NCBI GenBank assembly: GCA_051746985.1
Contig: JBNJFP010000015.1
Span: 1 to 64,000, forward strand
Direction of reading: 5' to 3'
Source: Fodinibius sp051746985
Lineage (GTDB): Bacteria > Bacteroidota > Rhodothermia > Balneolales > Balneolaceae
Length of the DNA stretch: 64,000 nucleotides
Position numbers and translations under genes: made by a program. The notes beneath the pieces were generated by a model that was not told the origin of the DNA, did not search any database, and saw only the letters and a list, made by a program, of their open reading frames with translations. This document shows positions 8,457-17,073 of this stretch, one piece after another; positions within the stretch are counted from its first letter, which is position 1, and each line of letters opens with the position of its first letter.

Positions 8457-9155
8457 ATGGATACTTTTGATCCCGAAACATTTGAAACAAAATTTACGAT
8501 TTCCGATATCGCAACGGACTTGTATATCCAAAACGACGGAGATTTCTTTATCAAAGATATCGCCCGACAAATGGATATCACCCCTGCGGAAGTGTTTAAC
8601 TATTTTCCCAATAAAAAAGCCATTCTTGCATTTTATTACGCCTCGCTGGTTGTTCGGTACGAGCTGATGATCGACGAGATTGATGGTTTTGAATCATATA
8701 CCATTGGTGAAAAGCTATCGAATTTTGCTTTTACAAATTTTGATATGCTTCGGGAAAAAGAAGCTTTTGTAAAAGACACATTCAGCAGTTACATACTGCA
8801 AAGCTATAGCAAAACAAGTTTTGAAAAAGAAATCGAACGGCTGCTAAAGCAGTTTTTGCAAAACGATGAGCGTATAGCGGTATCATCTACATTGGCTTTG
8901 AATTCCTATTCGTACGCTTTTCTAAAACGACAATATCTTGAACTTCTTCGCTTTTGGCTGAATGATACCAGCGAGAATAAAGAGCTAACGATGGAGCTCA
9001 CAGATAAAGTAACGGGCGTACTCCAGGAATTGCTGTACAACCCTGTTCTCGACAAAGGTCTCGACTTGCTGAAATTTATGAATGCCAACAAAAAGACTTT
9101 TGTCCATAATATCCCCATTGTAAAACAACTCTGTTCTAAAATCGAGATCCGATAA
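8457..9155 (+). CDS. TetR family transcriptional regulator
   Basis: 232 residues from the ATG at 8457. A longer frame from 8403 overlaps the UmuD-like gene and adds residues unlike TetR proteins, so it is not used. The N-terminal helix-turn-helix is visible around residues 18-60 (DFFIKDIARQMDITPAEVF then NYFPNKKAIL), matching the TetR consensus. The C-terminal helical ligand domain has no recognisable effector. The stop lies three bases before the ABC1 kinase gene, so the two are almost certainly cotranscribed and probably functionally linked. Confidence 0.85.
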   Translation: MDTFDPETFETKFTISDIATDLYIQNDGDFFIKDIARQMDITPAEVFNYFPNKKAILAFYYASLVVRYELMIDEIDGFESYTIGEKLSNFAFTNFDMLREKEAFVKDTFSSYILQSYSKTSFEKEIERLLKQFLQNDERIAVSSTLALNSYSYAFLKRQYLELLRFWLNDTSENKELTMELTDKVTGVLQELLYNPVLDKGLDLLKFMNANKKTFVHNIPIVKQLCSKIEIR

Positions 9156-9158
9156 TTT

Positions 9159-10496
9159 ATGAGTAATAATTTTCCATCATCCAAACTTGAGCGCGGTAAA
9201 ATATTTGCGAAAACCGGTCTTAAAGTTGGTACCAACTACGCTAAACGCTACCTCAAAAAATCAGTCGGTAAAAAAGAAACCGAGGAAGAAGGTAAACAAT
9301 TTCATACCGAAAATGCCCGGCAGGTTTTCAATGAATTTACCAAGCTCCGTGGTACGGCCCTCAAAATTGCTCAATCTATGAGCATGGATGAGGGTATGCT
9401 GCCCGAAGAGTTTGCTGAAGTAATGAGTGAATCGCAATACAGCGTCCCGCCCATTAACAAGGCGCTGGCACGCTCAATCATCAAAAAGGAGCTCGGCGAT
9501 TATCCCGAAAACCTGTTTGCCCACTTTGATACCGAAGCCATTGCCGCTGCATCCATTGGACAAGTGCATGAAGCGCAGCTCAAAAACGGGCAGAAAGTGG
9601 CCGTCAAGATTCAATATCCCAATGTGAAAAATACCATCCACTCAGATCTTTCGATGGCTAAAACGTTAATGAAACGGATTATCAGTGGTAATGGAAATTT
9701 TGATGAATATTTTGAGGAGATCGAAGAAACACTGATGGAGGAAACTGATTACCATCAGGAAGCTGAATACCTAAAATATTTTAACAAGCGATTTTCCGAG
9801 GGGAATGTTATTACCCCGCAGTTTGTGGAAAATTTGTCCACGGAAAAAGTGCTGACGATGTCGTTTATAGAAGGGCAGCACTTGAAAGAGTTTCTGGCTC
9901 AAAATCCGAGTCAACAGGAACGAAATCACTTTGGCCAACTATTGTGGGATTTCTTTCACGACCAGGTGGAACAGCGCAACTTTATCCACGCTGATACACA
10001 TCCCGGCAACTTTTTCTTTCGGGAAGATGGCAAGCTGGGCGTCATTGATTTTGGATGCGTCAAAAAGTTCTCTGAAGAGTTTACGCATAACTACATGCAG
10101 CTTTTGCCGAAGCACCTAAAGCAAAGTGAAGAAGAAATTCGAGCGTTGTACTTAAAGCTGGATATCATCAAAGAAAACCCCAAAAACCCCGATGCTGAAG
10201 AAGAGTTTTTCCAGTTTTGTAAGGCGTATGGTGATACTTTTGCCAAACCTTATATGGGTGACGAGTTTGATTTTGGAGACACGAACTTTAGAAAGAACAT
10301 TACACGCTTTGCCCGTGAGCTTCCCATAAAAAATGAACCGCGCGGCGACAAAAATTTCATTTACAGTACGAAAGTACATATGGGATTGTATAGTATTTTG
10401 ATGAAGCTGCAAGCCAAGGTCGATACCCAGCGAAGCAAAGAGCTAACGCACAGCATGATCGATACAATGAGTGATGAGAAGGGGGAACCTGTTTAA
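9159..10496 (+). CDS. ABC1/AarF/UbiB family atypical kinase
   Basis: 445 residues. Family landmarks in order: RGTALKIAQ (the KxGQ element, with Ala in place of Gly), the Ala-rich loop AAASIGQVHEA that replaces a glycine-rich loop, the Lys in VAVKIQYP, the catalytic HADTHPGNFFF and the metal-binding GVIDFGC. UbiB-type proteins support isoprenoid quinone synthesis or lipid homeostasis as ATPases or kinases. No quinone genes are nearby. The gene is coupled to the TetR regulator (3-base gap) and converges with the phosphatase gene two bases downstream. Confidence 0.9.
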   Translation: MSNNFPSSKLERGKIFAKTGLKVGTNYAKRYLKKSVGKKETEEEGKQFHTENARQVFNEFTKLRGTALKIAQSMSMDEGMLPEEFAEVMSESQYSVPPINKALARSIIKKELGDYPENLFAHFDTEAIAAASIGQVHEAQLKNGQKVAVKIQYPNVKNTIHSDLSMAKTLMKRIISGNGNFDEYFEEIEETLMEETDYHQEAEYLKYFNKRFSEGNVITPQFVENLSTEKVLTMSFIEGQHLKEFLAQNPSQQERNHFGQLLWDFFHDQVEQRNFIHADTHPGNFFFREDGKLGVIDFGCVKKFSEEFTHNYMQLLPKHLKQSEEEIRALYLKLDIIKENPKNPDAEEEFFQFCKAYGDTFAKPYMGDEFDFGDTNFRKNITRFARELPIKNEPRGDKNFIYSTKVHMGLYSILMKLQAKVDTQRSKELTHSMIDTMSDEKGEPV

Positions 10497-10498
10497 CG

Positions 10499-13033
10499 TT
10501 ACACTTTGAGGCAAATTATCGTTGTGTCGTCGGCAAGCTGATAATCGCTAAACTTTTGTACCCTGCGCTTTATCTCCATCGCTATCTCATTACTGGGCTT
10601 GGTATTTGTTTCCAACTCCTCTACCAAGCCAATAAGAGTATCAAATCCAAATCGCTCCCCCTTGGGATTGACGGCTTCGGGCAACCCATCAGAATAAAGT
10701 AACAGAAAATCACCGGCTTGTAACTGGATTTCTTCCGCTTGATAATTTACGGATGACTGCAAACCCAATGGAAATTTGGGCGCCGGTGTTTGAATAAATT
10801 CTGCTGATCCGTTGCGCTTCAATATAGGAAGGCAATGCCCTGCATTTGCAAGCTTCAATATTTTACTGTCTAAATGATACTGTACAATGATACAGGTAAT
10901 AAATGTTTGTCGATCGGTTCGGCTATGTAATGTAGGGGCAATTTCCCTAAGAATGGCGTCTGGCGTATCCCTATGCAGCCGGGAAAGTAACAGCCCGCTT
11001 GTAAAAACGGCATGCATAGCAGCTTTCATCGCCTTACCGGATACATCGGCGATGGTCATGTTTAATACCTGACTGTTTGCCGCGCCATTGCTACTCACAA
11101 TATAGTCGAAGTAATCGCCCCCCACTTCGAACGAAGGCATAAAAAATCCATATACATCAACATCCTGCACCGCTGGCGGACGCAAAGGCATTAACTTAAA
11201 CTGGCTTTCACGGGCGATTTCTATTTCTTTTTCAACGCGCAGATGGTTGGCCATCCGCTCCTGGTATTCGGGGATATAACCGCCCATCTCTGAAACAGAA
11301 TTGCCATAACGATAGGCAATGAATCCATAAATAAACGGGAGGCCGAGAACAAAAAATTGTGTCCATGCGATGTAGGCTACATCCATACTCGAAGAATTCC
11401 AGTAGGGCATCACCAAAATAACCGACATAAAAACCCACCAACCAGTGGCAAATGATAATAAGCCGGCCGCTTCCGTCACAAACAGAGCAATAGCTCCGAT
11501 TATCACAAATAAAATTAAATCAAACCACTCTGTTCCCATTACTTCAAATAGCACACCGGAACCTGCAAATAGGATGGCAAGCGCGAATATACTTAGTCCA
11601 TAATATAGCCAGCGGTTATTAATTTTGGATTGTAAAAATCCAGTAGTAGCTCCTACATGACCGAGCGAAATAAGCCATACATTAATCCAAAGCGCCATAT
11701 TGATCGTAAGTAGTTTAGGCTGCATGCTGGCCTCAGCAAACCCAAACTGACTATCTGCCTGGTAATAGTGAACACCCAACAGGTAGAGTACCACACCAAA
11801 AACACCCAGCAACATTCCCCCGGTGGCGTATCCGCGCAATAATCCTTCTCCTGTTTCGCGGAAGAAAAATCGTTTTTGCCAGAATGCATCCAGCAAATGT
11901 AATTGTTCTTCATTTCGCGACCGTGCCATTGCCTCCCATCCTATATAGGCCAAAGCAGCATATAATCCCAAAATGGCCGAAAAAATAAGGTTATTGAGAA
12001 CAAACAGGGCTTCGCTTGTTGGGTTCCAAAAGTCATTCAGCGTGCTGATCAAATAGAAAATCCGCCAACCTAAAACACCCAATGTTACACTTACTAAAAT
12101 AAATAATGCCCGTCGCCATTCGACCTGTCCCTTATTTATGTATTTGATACCAAGAAAAACAATCAAAATTGCCAGCATTGCTAAAGAAGCGAAGGTCGTG
12201 GCTAAATCGACATTTCCAATACTACGCTTTTCTTCGAGCTGTTCCGGCTCGTATTGATCAAGCGCTTTAAAGTTTTCGATAGATACGCCATATTGAATTT
12301 TGGGAAAGCTTGAGGTGCTGTTTTCACGGATAATCGGCTTTACTTCGAGAGATATATCATCTGGCCCTGTGGTATTGACATTTTTCTTTATCCAGTTAAA
12401 TATCATGTTATTGCCTACCCGAGTGTCTGACAGATCCAAGGGTTGCCTGCCCAAACCGGGCTCGGAAGTAATTACAGAATCCCGCATATCTACATAATCG
12501 AGGGTGTAATCCTGTAAGTCGTAGCCAAAAATATCCTGAACAATTCGATTGGCAATAGATAGTAAGGAATCACCTGCTACAAACGTAGGGTTCGGATTTT
12601 CATCGTAAGTGCCAACTCTTCGGATCTTCCCGTGCTGATCGTACCGGATATCAAGTCGACCGAGGTCGCTCATAAAATCGTTCATTTCATGCGAAAAGCC
12701 AGCATCATTACTTTGGGCCGTGCCGATGCTCACCTTCCATCCCATAAGGTGTAACCCCGATTTGTTCATTTCTTCAATGGGCTGGAGATCATCTCGAACT
12801 GAATCTTGTAGTATTTTATAGTAATTGAGGTGCTGAGTGCGGCGGGTCATTACCTCAAGAGTATCCATCGAAAACCCCATTCGGTCGGCAAGCTGGACGG
12901 TTTTGTTTTCGATTGTTGATTTACTTTCCTGCAGCGGTGCACCAGCGTTAAAGGAAATAAGCGAATGCAGTACAAAAAATATCGCTAATCCAATACCGCC
13001 AAGGAAAATCCAATATGTTAACCGTTGCCCCAT
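10499..13033 (-). CDS. Membrane-anchored RsbU/SpoIIE-type PP2C serine phosphatase
   Basis: 844 residues. One N-terminal transmembrane helix (about 8-28) is followed by a periplasmic region of about 250 residues, a block of seven or so helices (about 280-580), a short coil and a SpoIIE-type PP2C domain (about 605-844). Metal-binding motifs are present: VGGDYFDYI, IADVSGKAMKA, LLLYSDGLPEA and the final DDTTIICLKV. Such enzymes dephosphorylate STAS-domain antagonists in partner-switch signalling. A STAS protein is encoded at 49471-49827, but no anti-sigma kinase is in the window. The external region suggests an envelope signal, which is inference. Confidence 0.88.
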   Translation of the reverse strand: MGQRLTYWIFLGGIGLAIFFVLHSLISFNAGAPLQESKSTIENKTVQLADRMGFSMDTLEVMTRRTQHLNYYKILQDSVRDDLQPIEEMNKSGLHLMGWKVSIGTAQSNDAGFSHEMNDFMSDLGRLDIRYDQHGKIRRVGTYDENPNPTFVAGDSLLSIANRIVQDIFGYDLQDYTLDYVDMRDSVITSEPGLGRQPLDLSDTRVGNNMIFNWIKKNVNTTGPDDISLEVKPIIRENSTSSFPKIQYGVSIENFKALDQYEPEQLEEKRSIGNVDLATTFASLAMLAILIVFLGIKYINKGQVEWRRALFILVSVTLGVLGWRIFYLISTLNDFWNPTSEALFVLNNLIFSAILGLYAALAYIGWEAMARSRNEEQLHLLDAFWQKRFFFRETGEGLLRGYATGGMLLGVFGVVLYLLGVHYYQADSQFGFAEASMQPKLLTINMALWINVWLISLGHVGATTGFLQSKINNRWLYYGLSIFALAILFAGSGVLFEVMGTEWFDLILFVIIGAIALFVTEAAGLLSFATGWWVFMSVILVMPYWNSSSMDVAYIAWTQFFVLGLPFIYGFIAYRYGNSVSEMGGYIPEYQERMANHLRVEKEIEIARESQFKLMPLRPPAVQDVDVYGFFMPSFEVGGDYFDYIVSSNGAANSQVLNMTIADVSGKAMKAAMHAVFTSGLLLSRLHRDTPDAILREIAPTLHSRTDRQTFITCIIVQYHLDSKILKLANAGHCLPILKRNGSAEFIQTPAPKFPLGLQSSVNYQAEEIQLQAGDFLLLYSDGLPEAVNPKGERFGFDTLIGLVEELETNTKPSNEIAMEIKRRVQKFSDYQLADDTTIICLKV

Positions 13034-13203
13034 CTAAAAATCATTTTTTTACCCTTGATACTGCTTTTCCAACCAGAAAATTATTGGCAGTAATCAATAT
13101 ACGACCATAAACGAAATTACCCTACGACATTTGTTGAAAATTGTTTCTACATAACTGCTCGCACTTGATGAATAATTTATCTCATCACCAGAAATATCCT
13201 CAA

Positions 13204-13240
13204 AATAAAAATAGCCGGCGGACATAAGATCCACCGGCTA
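13204..13240 (-). terminator. Intrinsic terminator of the bacilliredoxin gene
   Basis: The arms 13212-13222 and 13230-13240 form an 11-bp stem on the minus-strand RNA with one G-U pair. They are followed by a T-rich tract read from 13211 down to 13204. It sits 24 bases past the stop of the bacilliredoxin gene. Confidence 0.85.
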
Positions 13241-13263
13241 AAACAGTTTAAAATGAGCGGTAT

Positions 13264-13722
13264 TTAGCTTGCAGATTCCTCTGCTTGTTCACCGTCAAAA
13301 GCCTGGAAAACCATTTTTAAATCATCTGCAATTTCGACCTTTGTTCGGCCTTCAATACGGTGTCGTGGGATCATCGCTTTAATTTTACCATCTTTGAAAT
13401 AAGCAAATGCGGGCGATGAGGGAGGATATTCGCTAAAATATTCGCGTGCTCGTGCCGTAGCTTCTTTATCTTGTCCGGCAAAAACCGTCACCATATGATC
13501 GGGTTCAATTTCAGATTCATCGAGGGCTATCTTGATACCCGGCCGTGCATTCCCGGCCGCACATCCACAAACAGAGTTTATCACCATCAGCATCGTGCCA
13601 TCATCATATTCGTCCATTGCACGATCCACATCCTCTACCGTCTTAAGTTCTTCAATCCCAAGATCGGTTAGTTCTTCTCGCATCCACGAAACGTCGGGGC
13701 CAGCTCCAAGTCCAAATTGCAT
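13264..13722 (-). CDS. BrxA/BrxB (YphP/YqiW) family bacilliredoxin
   Basis: 152 residues. The CGC active site is visible in VINSVCGCAAGNARPG, followed by the FAGQDKEATARAREYF region typical of the family. Bacilliredoxins reduce protein mixed disulfides with bacillithiol; the fold is thioredoxin-like. The presence of this gene hints that the organism may make bacillithiol, though no biosynthetic gene is in the window. It lies downstream of the superoxide dismutase gene on the same strand, but a terminator separates them, so they are probably independent. Confidence 0.9.
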   Translation of the reverse strand: MQFGLGAGPDVSWMREELTDLGIEELKTVEDVDRAMDEYDDGTMLMVINSVCGCAAGNARPGIKIALDESEIEPDHMVTVFAGQDKEATARAREYFSEYPPSSPAFAYFKDGKIKAMIPRHRIEGRTKVEIADDLKMVFQAFDGEQAEESAS

Positions 13723-13791
13723 AACTAAATGTATTTATTTCGGCTTTGTATTAAATGCTAAATATAAGGTTCAATTATGAAGTATGTAAGA

Positions 13792-13829
13792 AGAAAAAGC
13801 ACCCCGCCTGTGGACAGAGTGCTTTTTCT
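13792..13829 (-). terminator. Terminator of the superoxide dismutase gene
   Basis: AGAAAAAGCAC at 13792-13802 pairs perfectly with GTGCTTTTTCT at 13819-13829. The stem carries its own A and T tracts and lies 22 bases past the superoxide dismutase stop. Confidence 0.88.
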
Positions 13830-13850
13830 CGCTAAGATCTTTTAAGCCAA

Positions 13851-14459
13851 TTAGATGGCATCGTTGTAATACTCATTCACTTGATCCCAGTTGACTAAGT
13901 TCCAGAAATTACTAACGTATTTTCCACGCTCATTCTGATAGTGCAGGTAATATGCGTGTTCCCACACATCAACCCCTAAAATGGGTGTTAGTCCATTCAT
14001 GTACGGACTGTTTTGGTTAGCAGTGGAAAGTACTTCAAGACCACCATTCTTATCTACGCACAACCAACCCCATCCAGAGCCAAATTGCCCGGTTGCGGCA
14101 TTGTTAAACTGCTCTTTAAAATCACTGAAACTTCCAAATTCTTCATCAATAGCATTCGCAATATCTCCTGTGGGATTACCACCGCCATTTGGTGTCAGGA
14201 TAGTCCAAAATAACTTATGATTGGCATATCCACCACCGTTATTAATAACGGCTTGTCGAATATCTTCCGGTACTTCCGTAATTCGCTGCAGCACTTCTTC
14301 GATTGGAAGATCGGCGAAATCGGAACCTTCGAGTGCCGCATTTACTTTATTGGTATATCCTTGATGGTGTTTGCCATGATGAATTTTCATCGTTTGTTCA
14401 TCGATATGCGGTTCCAAGGCGTCAAAATCATACGGTAGATCAGGTAGTTCGTAAGCCAT
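13851..14459 (-). CDS. sodA: Superoxide dismutase, Mn/Fe type
   Basis: 202 residues. Converts superoxide to hydrogen peroxide and oxygen. Metal ligands are recognisable: the His of KIHHGKHHQGY, the His of ANHKLFW, and the Asp and His of LGVDVWEHAYY. The Gln in TANQNSPYM is at the place usual for manganese enzymes, so Mn (or cambialistic) use is favoured, but metal choice cannot be fixed from sequence. There is no signal peptide, so it is cytoplasmic. It is a single gene with its own terminator and a 238-base region upstream that holds its promoter and that of the divergent transhydrogenase gene. Confidence 0.95.
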   Translation of the reverse strand: MAYELPDLPYDFDALEPHIDEQTMKIHHGKHHQGYTNKVNAALEGSDFADLPIEEVLQRITEVPEDIRQAVINNGGGYANHKLFWTILTPNGGGNPTGDIANAIDEEFGSFSDFKEQFNNAATGQFGSGWGWLCVDKNGGLEVLSTANQNSPYMNGLTPILGVDVWEHAYYLHYQNERGKYVSNFWNLVNWDQVNEYYNDAI

Positions 14460-14697
14460 AATAATGCGTTTTTGGGTTTTAAATAGTTATAAATAATAAA
14501 ATTAAAAATAATATTAACTCCTTACGGTGCAATACCTTAAATTTAGCACCTTTGATACACACTCCCAATCAAAAAACGGAGTCTATCGTTCCATTTTTGA
14601 ATGATTTATTGCCAAGTCGAAAAAAGAAGAAATGGAATCTGATTTATTCTATTTTTGAAGTAGAAATTTAACCTGTTATTAGTTTGTATATTCTGTT

Positions 14698-16161
14698 ATG
14701 AGTCGAGATTACGACATTATCATTATTGGAAGCGGTCCGGCGGGATTCTCCTGCGCAATGCAAAGTTCTAAGTTTGACAAGAAGGTTTTAGTAGTCGAAT
14801 CCCACAAAAAATACTTGGGAGGCACGTGGATTAACACCGGAACCGTGCCCAGCAAAGCCCTGCGAGAAGCTGCACAAAACATCCTCGAATTTAACGAACA
14901 ATTTGGCGATCACGAACACAAAAAGCCGTACGAACGCTTTCAGATGGGCGACCTACTACAATACAAGCAGGAAATCCTCGAAAAAGAAAATCAAAAGGTT
15001 AAAAACGACCTAATCAAAAATAAGGTAGATGTCGCACGAGGTTTTGGCAGCTTAAAAGATGCACACACCGTTGAGGTCGAAACGCATATCGGATCAACCG
15101 AAACCTACACGGCCGATTACATTTTGGTGAGCACCGGCAGCAGCCCCATTCCGCCTAAAAATTTCGAGGTTGATAATGACAAGGTGCTCGACTATAAATC
15201 AATTTTAGATCTTACGCACATTCCCCGACGGCTGGTTGTTATCGGATCGGGCGTTAATGCGTTTGAATATGCCACTACTTTTGCAGCGCTTGGTACCCGC
15301 GTGACCCTGCTTTGCGATCGGAAAGATTACTTAACCTTTTTGGATGCTGAAATAAAAAATCATTTTCGGGATTCGCTCAAGAAAAAAGGCATTAATATTA
15401 AAACTGATGTTTCCGTAGAAGGTGTCGCATTTAATGCGTTGCGAAATCATACCGAAGTAAAATTTCGTTCCCAGTCTGAAGATTCCCGACTACAGGTAAT
15501 AGAAACCGAACACGTACTGTTTTTAGGTGGACGCAAACCCATGGTCACTAATCTTAAGCTTGATACCGTTGGGGTAGAAACAGACGAGGATAATTTTGTC
15601 ATTACCGATGAGACTTTCAAAACAAGCGTTAATAGCATCTATGCTGCCGGTGATATTACCGGCTTTCCCCGCTTGGCTTCGGCCTCTTTTTCGCAAGGCC
15701 GACTTGCGGCTTGCCAAATGTTTGGAATTCCCGTCCTGGATGTACCCGATCAAATTCCCTATGGCATTTATGCCATTCCTGAGATTTCCAATATTGGTAT
15801 CACCGAACAGCAAGCCGAGGAAATGGGATTGGATGTTACCGTGGGACGAGCCTACTTTAAAAATATTGCCAAGGGTAATATGAGCAGCAATAATGAAGGT
15901 ATCCTGAAGTTAGTTTTTAGCACAGATTCCCTAAAGCTATTGGGCGTGCATATTTTAGGAGAAGACGCTGCTAATCTTATTCATTTGGGACAATCGGTGA
16001 TGTCTTTTGATGGTGATATCCGTTATTTCATTAATCACGTAATGAACTATCCCACGCTCAGCGAGGCATACCGCATTGCGGCCTTCAACGGGGTTAACCG
16101 CGTGTACAAAGCTGGCGTTAAGTATAAAAATATACTTGAGGATAAGAATATCGATAAATAG
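14698..16161 (+). CDS. sthA: Soluble pyridine nucleotide transhydrogenase (SthA-like)
   Basis: 487 residues. A flavoprotein of the disulfide oxidoreductase family: FAD-binding IIIGSGPAGFSCA at the N-terminus, an NAD-binding VVIGSGVNAFEYA near residue 180, and YAAGDITGFPRLAS for FAD. The usual redox CxxxxC is absent: the motif reads GGTWINTGTVPSKALR, with no cysteine. That matches SthA, which exchanges hydride between NADPH and NAD+, and argues against lipoamide dehydrogenase or mercuric reductase. It is transcribed alone. Confidence 0.88.
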   Translation: MSRDYDIIIIGSGPAGFSCAMQSSKFDKKVLVVESHKKYLGGTWINTGTVPSKALREAAQNILEFNEQFGDHEHKKPYERFQMGDLLQYKQEILEKENQKVKNDLIKNKVDVARGFGSLKDAHTVEVETHIGSTETYTADYILVSTGSSPIPPKNFEVDNDKVLDYKSILDLTHIPRRLVVIGSGVNAFEYATTFAALGTRVTLLCDRKDYLTFLDAEIKNHFRDSLKKKGINIKTDVSVEGVAFNALRNHTEVKFRSQSEDSRLQVIETEHVLFLGGRKPMVTNLKLDTVGVETDEDNFVITDETFKTSVNSIYAAGDITGFPRLASASFSQGRLAACQMFGIPVLDVPDQIPYGIYAIPEISNIGITEQQAEEMGLDVTVGRAYFKNIAKGNMSSNNEGILKLVFSTDSLKLLGVHILGEDAANLIHLGQSVMSFDGDIRYFINHVMNYPTLSEAYRIAAFNGVNRVYKAGVKYKNILEDKNIDK

Positions 16162-16205
16162 TTTTCTGATTGAATAGCCTCATCACAGAAACCCTCTTCT
16201 GCATT

Positions 16206-16310
16206 ATGAATACGGTTACTCTTATCCGGCCTGAGGAATCCGTTAATAAATTTATTTATATCCCATCGAAATTGATGGGCAGACCGTTGCCGAATTGGCA
16301 AATAACATAA
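16206..16310 (+). other. Possible 34-residue small ORF or gene remnant
   Basis: In the 190-base gap between the transhydrogenase and DUF429 genes, an ATG frame encodes a protein-like peptide (for example IYIPSKLMGRPLPNWQIT). The same frame continues past its stop with PSKQDWVGYAVAMHYA. This might be a small protein, a broken end of a larger gene, or chance. I recognise no family. Confidence 0.15.
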
Positions 16311-16351
16311 CCATCGAAGCAAGATTGGGTTGGCTATGCAGTCGCTATGCA

Positions 16352-17062
16352 TTATGCATAATGGATGGCCATCGGCAACCCGGTTGAATCGGTAGGAGGA
16401 TCATCGGGAAGCGTTTTCAAATCTTTTTGTATTGATAGACGGGCAAACCAAGCCAGTGCCATTGCATCAACGATGTCATCCTCATCAACCTGGTTACGGC
16501 GATACTCCTCTTTGGTATCCCTAAAAAAATCGTCAGCATACTCACTGCGTTTTGTTAATAAACTCAGCCGATGACGTAACCCTTTTTTGGTGGCCTTTTT
16601 TTGAAGGATGGAGTTATTGCCATTTAAAATGCGAAAAAGCAGTTCGGGATGGCTCTCAAAAACCTTTTCCCGAAGGGCTTCATCCTCCTGTAAAAACTGA
16701 TCTACCGTTTTAATATTAGGAGTGATATTCCAAGCCTGGGTAGAAATCTTTTTCCCGGTAATTTCAAAACTGGTCATCGACGCTTCGGCATAAGTCGGCG
16801 AATATAAAGCCGGGCGAATAGGTGGATTGAATACGCTGGCCGTATAATCGGTGCCCAAAATATTTCTTAATTCTTCGTCGCATTGCCTGACGTATTTTTC
16901 TTCAGAAAGACCGATAGGAACATCAATAAAAATGCGATCGTATTCCTCGAAATACTCTTTCAGCTGGCCGTCGGTTTCCAGCAACCAAAAGCCCGCGCCC
17001 TCATCATCCAAACTTACTGCAAACCAACCTGCTCTACAGCCGTCAATTCCTAATGTTTTCAA
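16352..17062 (-). CDS. DUF429 domain protein
   Basis: 236 residues. It begins TLGIDGCRAGWFAVSLD and continues with FIDVPIGL, both typical of DUF429, a predicted RNase H-like fold of unknown function that is often called a putative nuclease. The acidic residues in these two segments would be the metal ligands. It starts 11 bases after the stop of aspS, so the two are probably cotranscribed. Whether it works on nucleic acid is unproven. Confidence 0.82.
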   Translation of the reverse strand: MKTLGIDGCRAGWFAVSLDDEGAGFWLLETDGQLKEYFEEYDRIFIDVPIGLSEEKYVRQCDEELRNILGTDYTASVFNPPIRPALYSPTYAEASMTSFEITGKKISTQAWNITPNIKTVDQFLQEDEALREKVFESHPELLFRILNGNNSILQKKATKKGLRHRLSLLTKRSEYADDFFRDTKEEYRRNQVDEDDIVDAMALAWFARLSIQKDLKTLPDDPPTDSTGLPMAIHYA

Positions 17063-17073
17063 ATCAACGCAAT

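Noticed and set aside
9345..9395. Ala for Gly in the KxGQ motif of the ABC1 kinase as a sign of inactivity
   Set aside because: The other catalytic elements are intact, and I recall related bacterial members with RGTALKxAQ, so it looks like subfamily variation.
14460..14697. Riboswitch between superoxide dismutase and sthA
   Set aside because: No recognisable conserved riboswitch core or paired terminator structure was seen in the 238-base gap.
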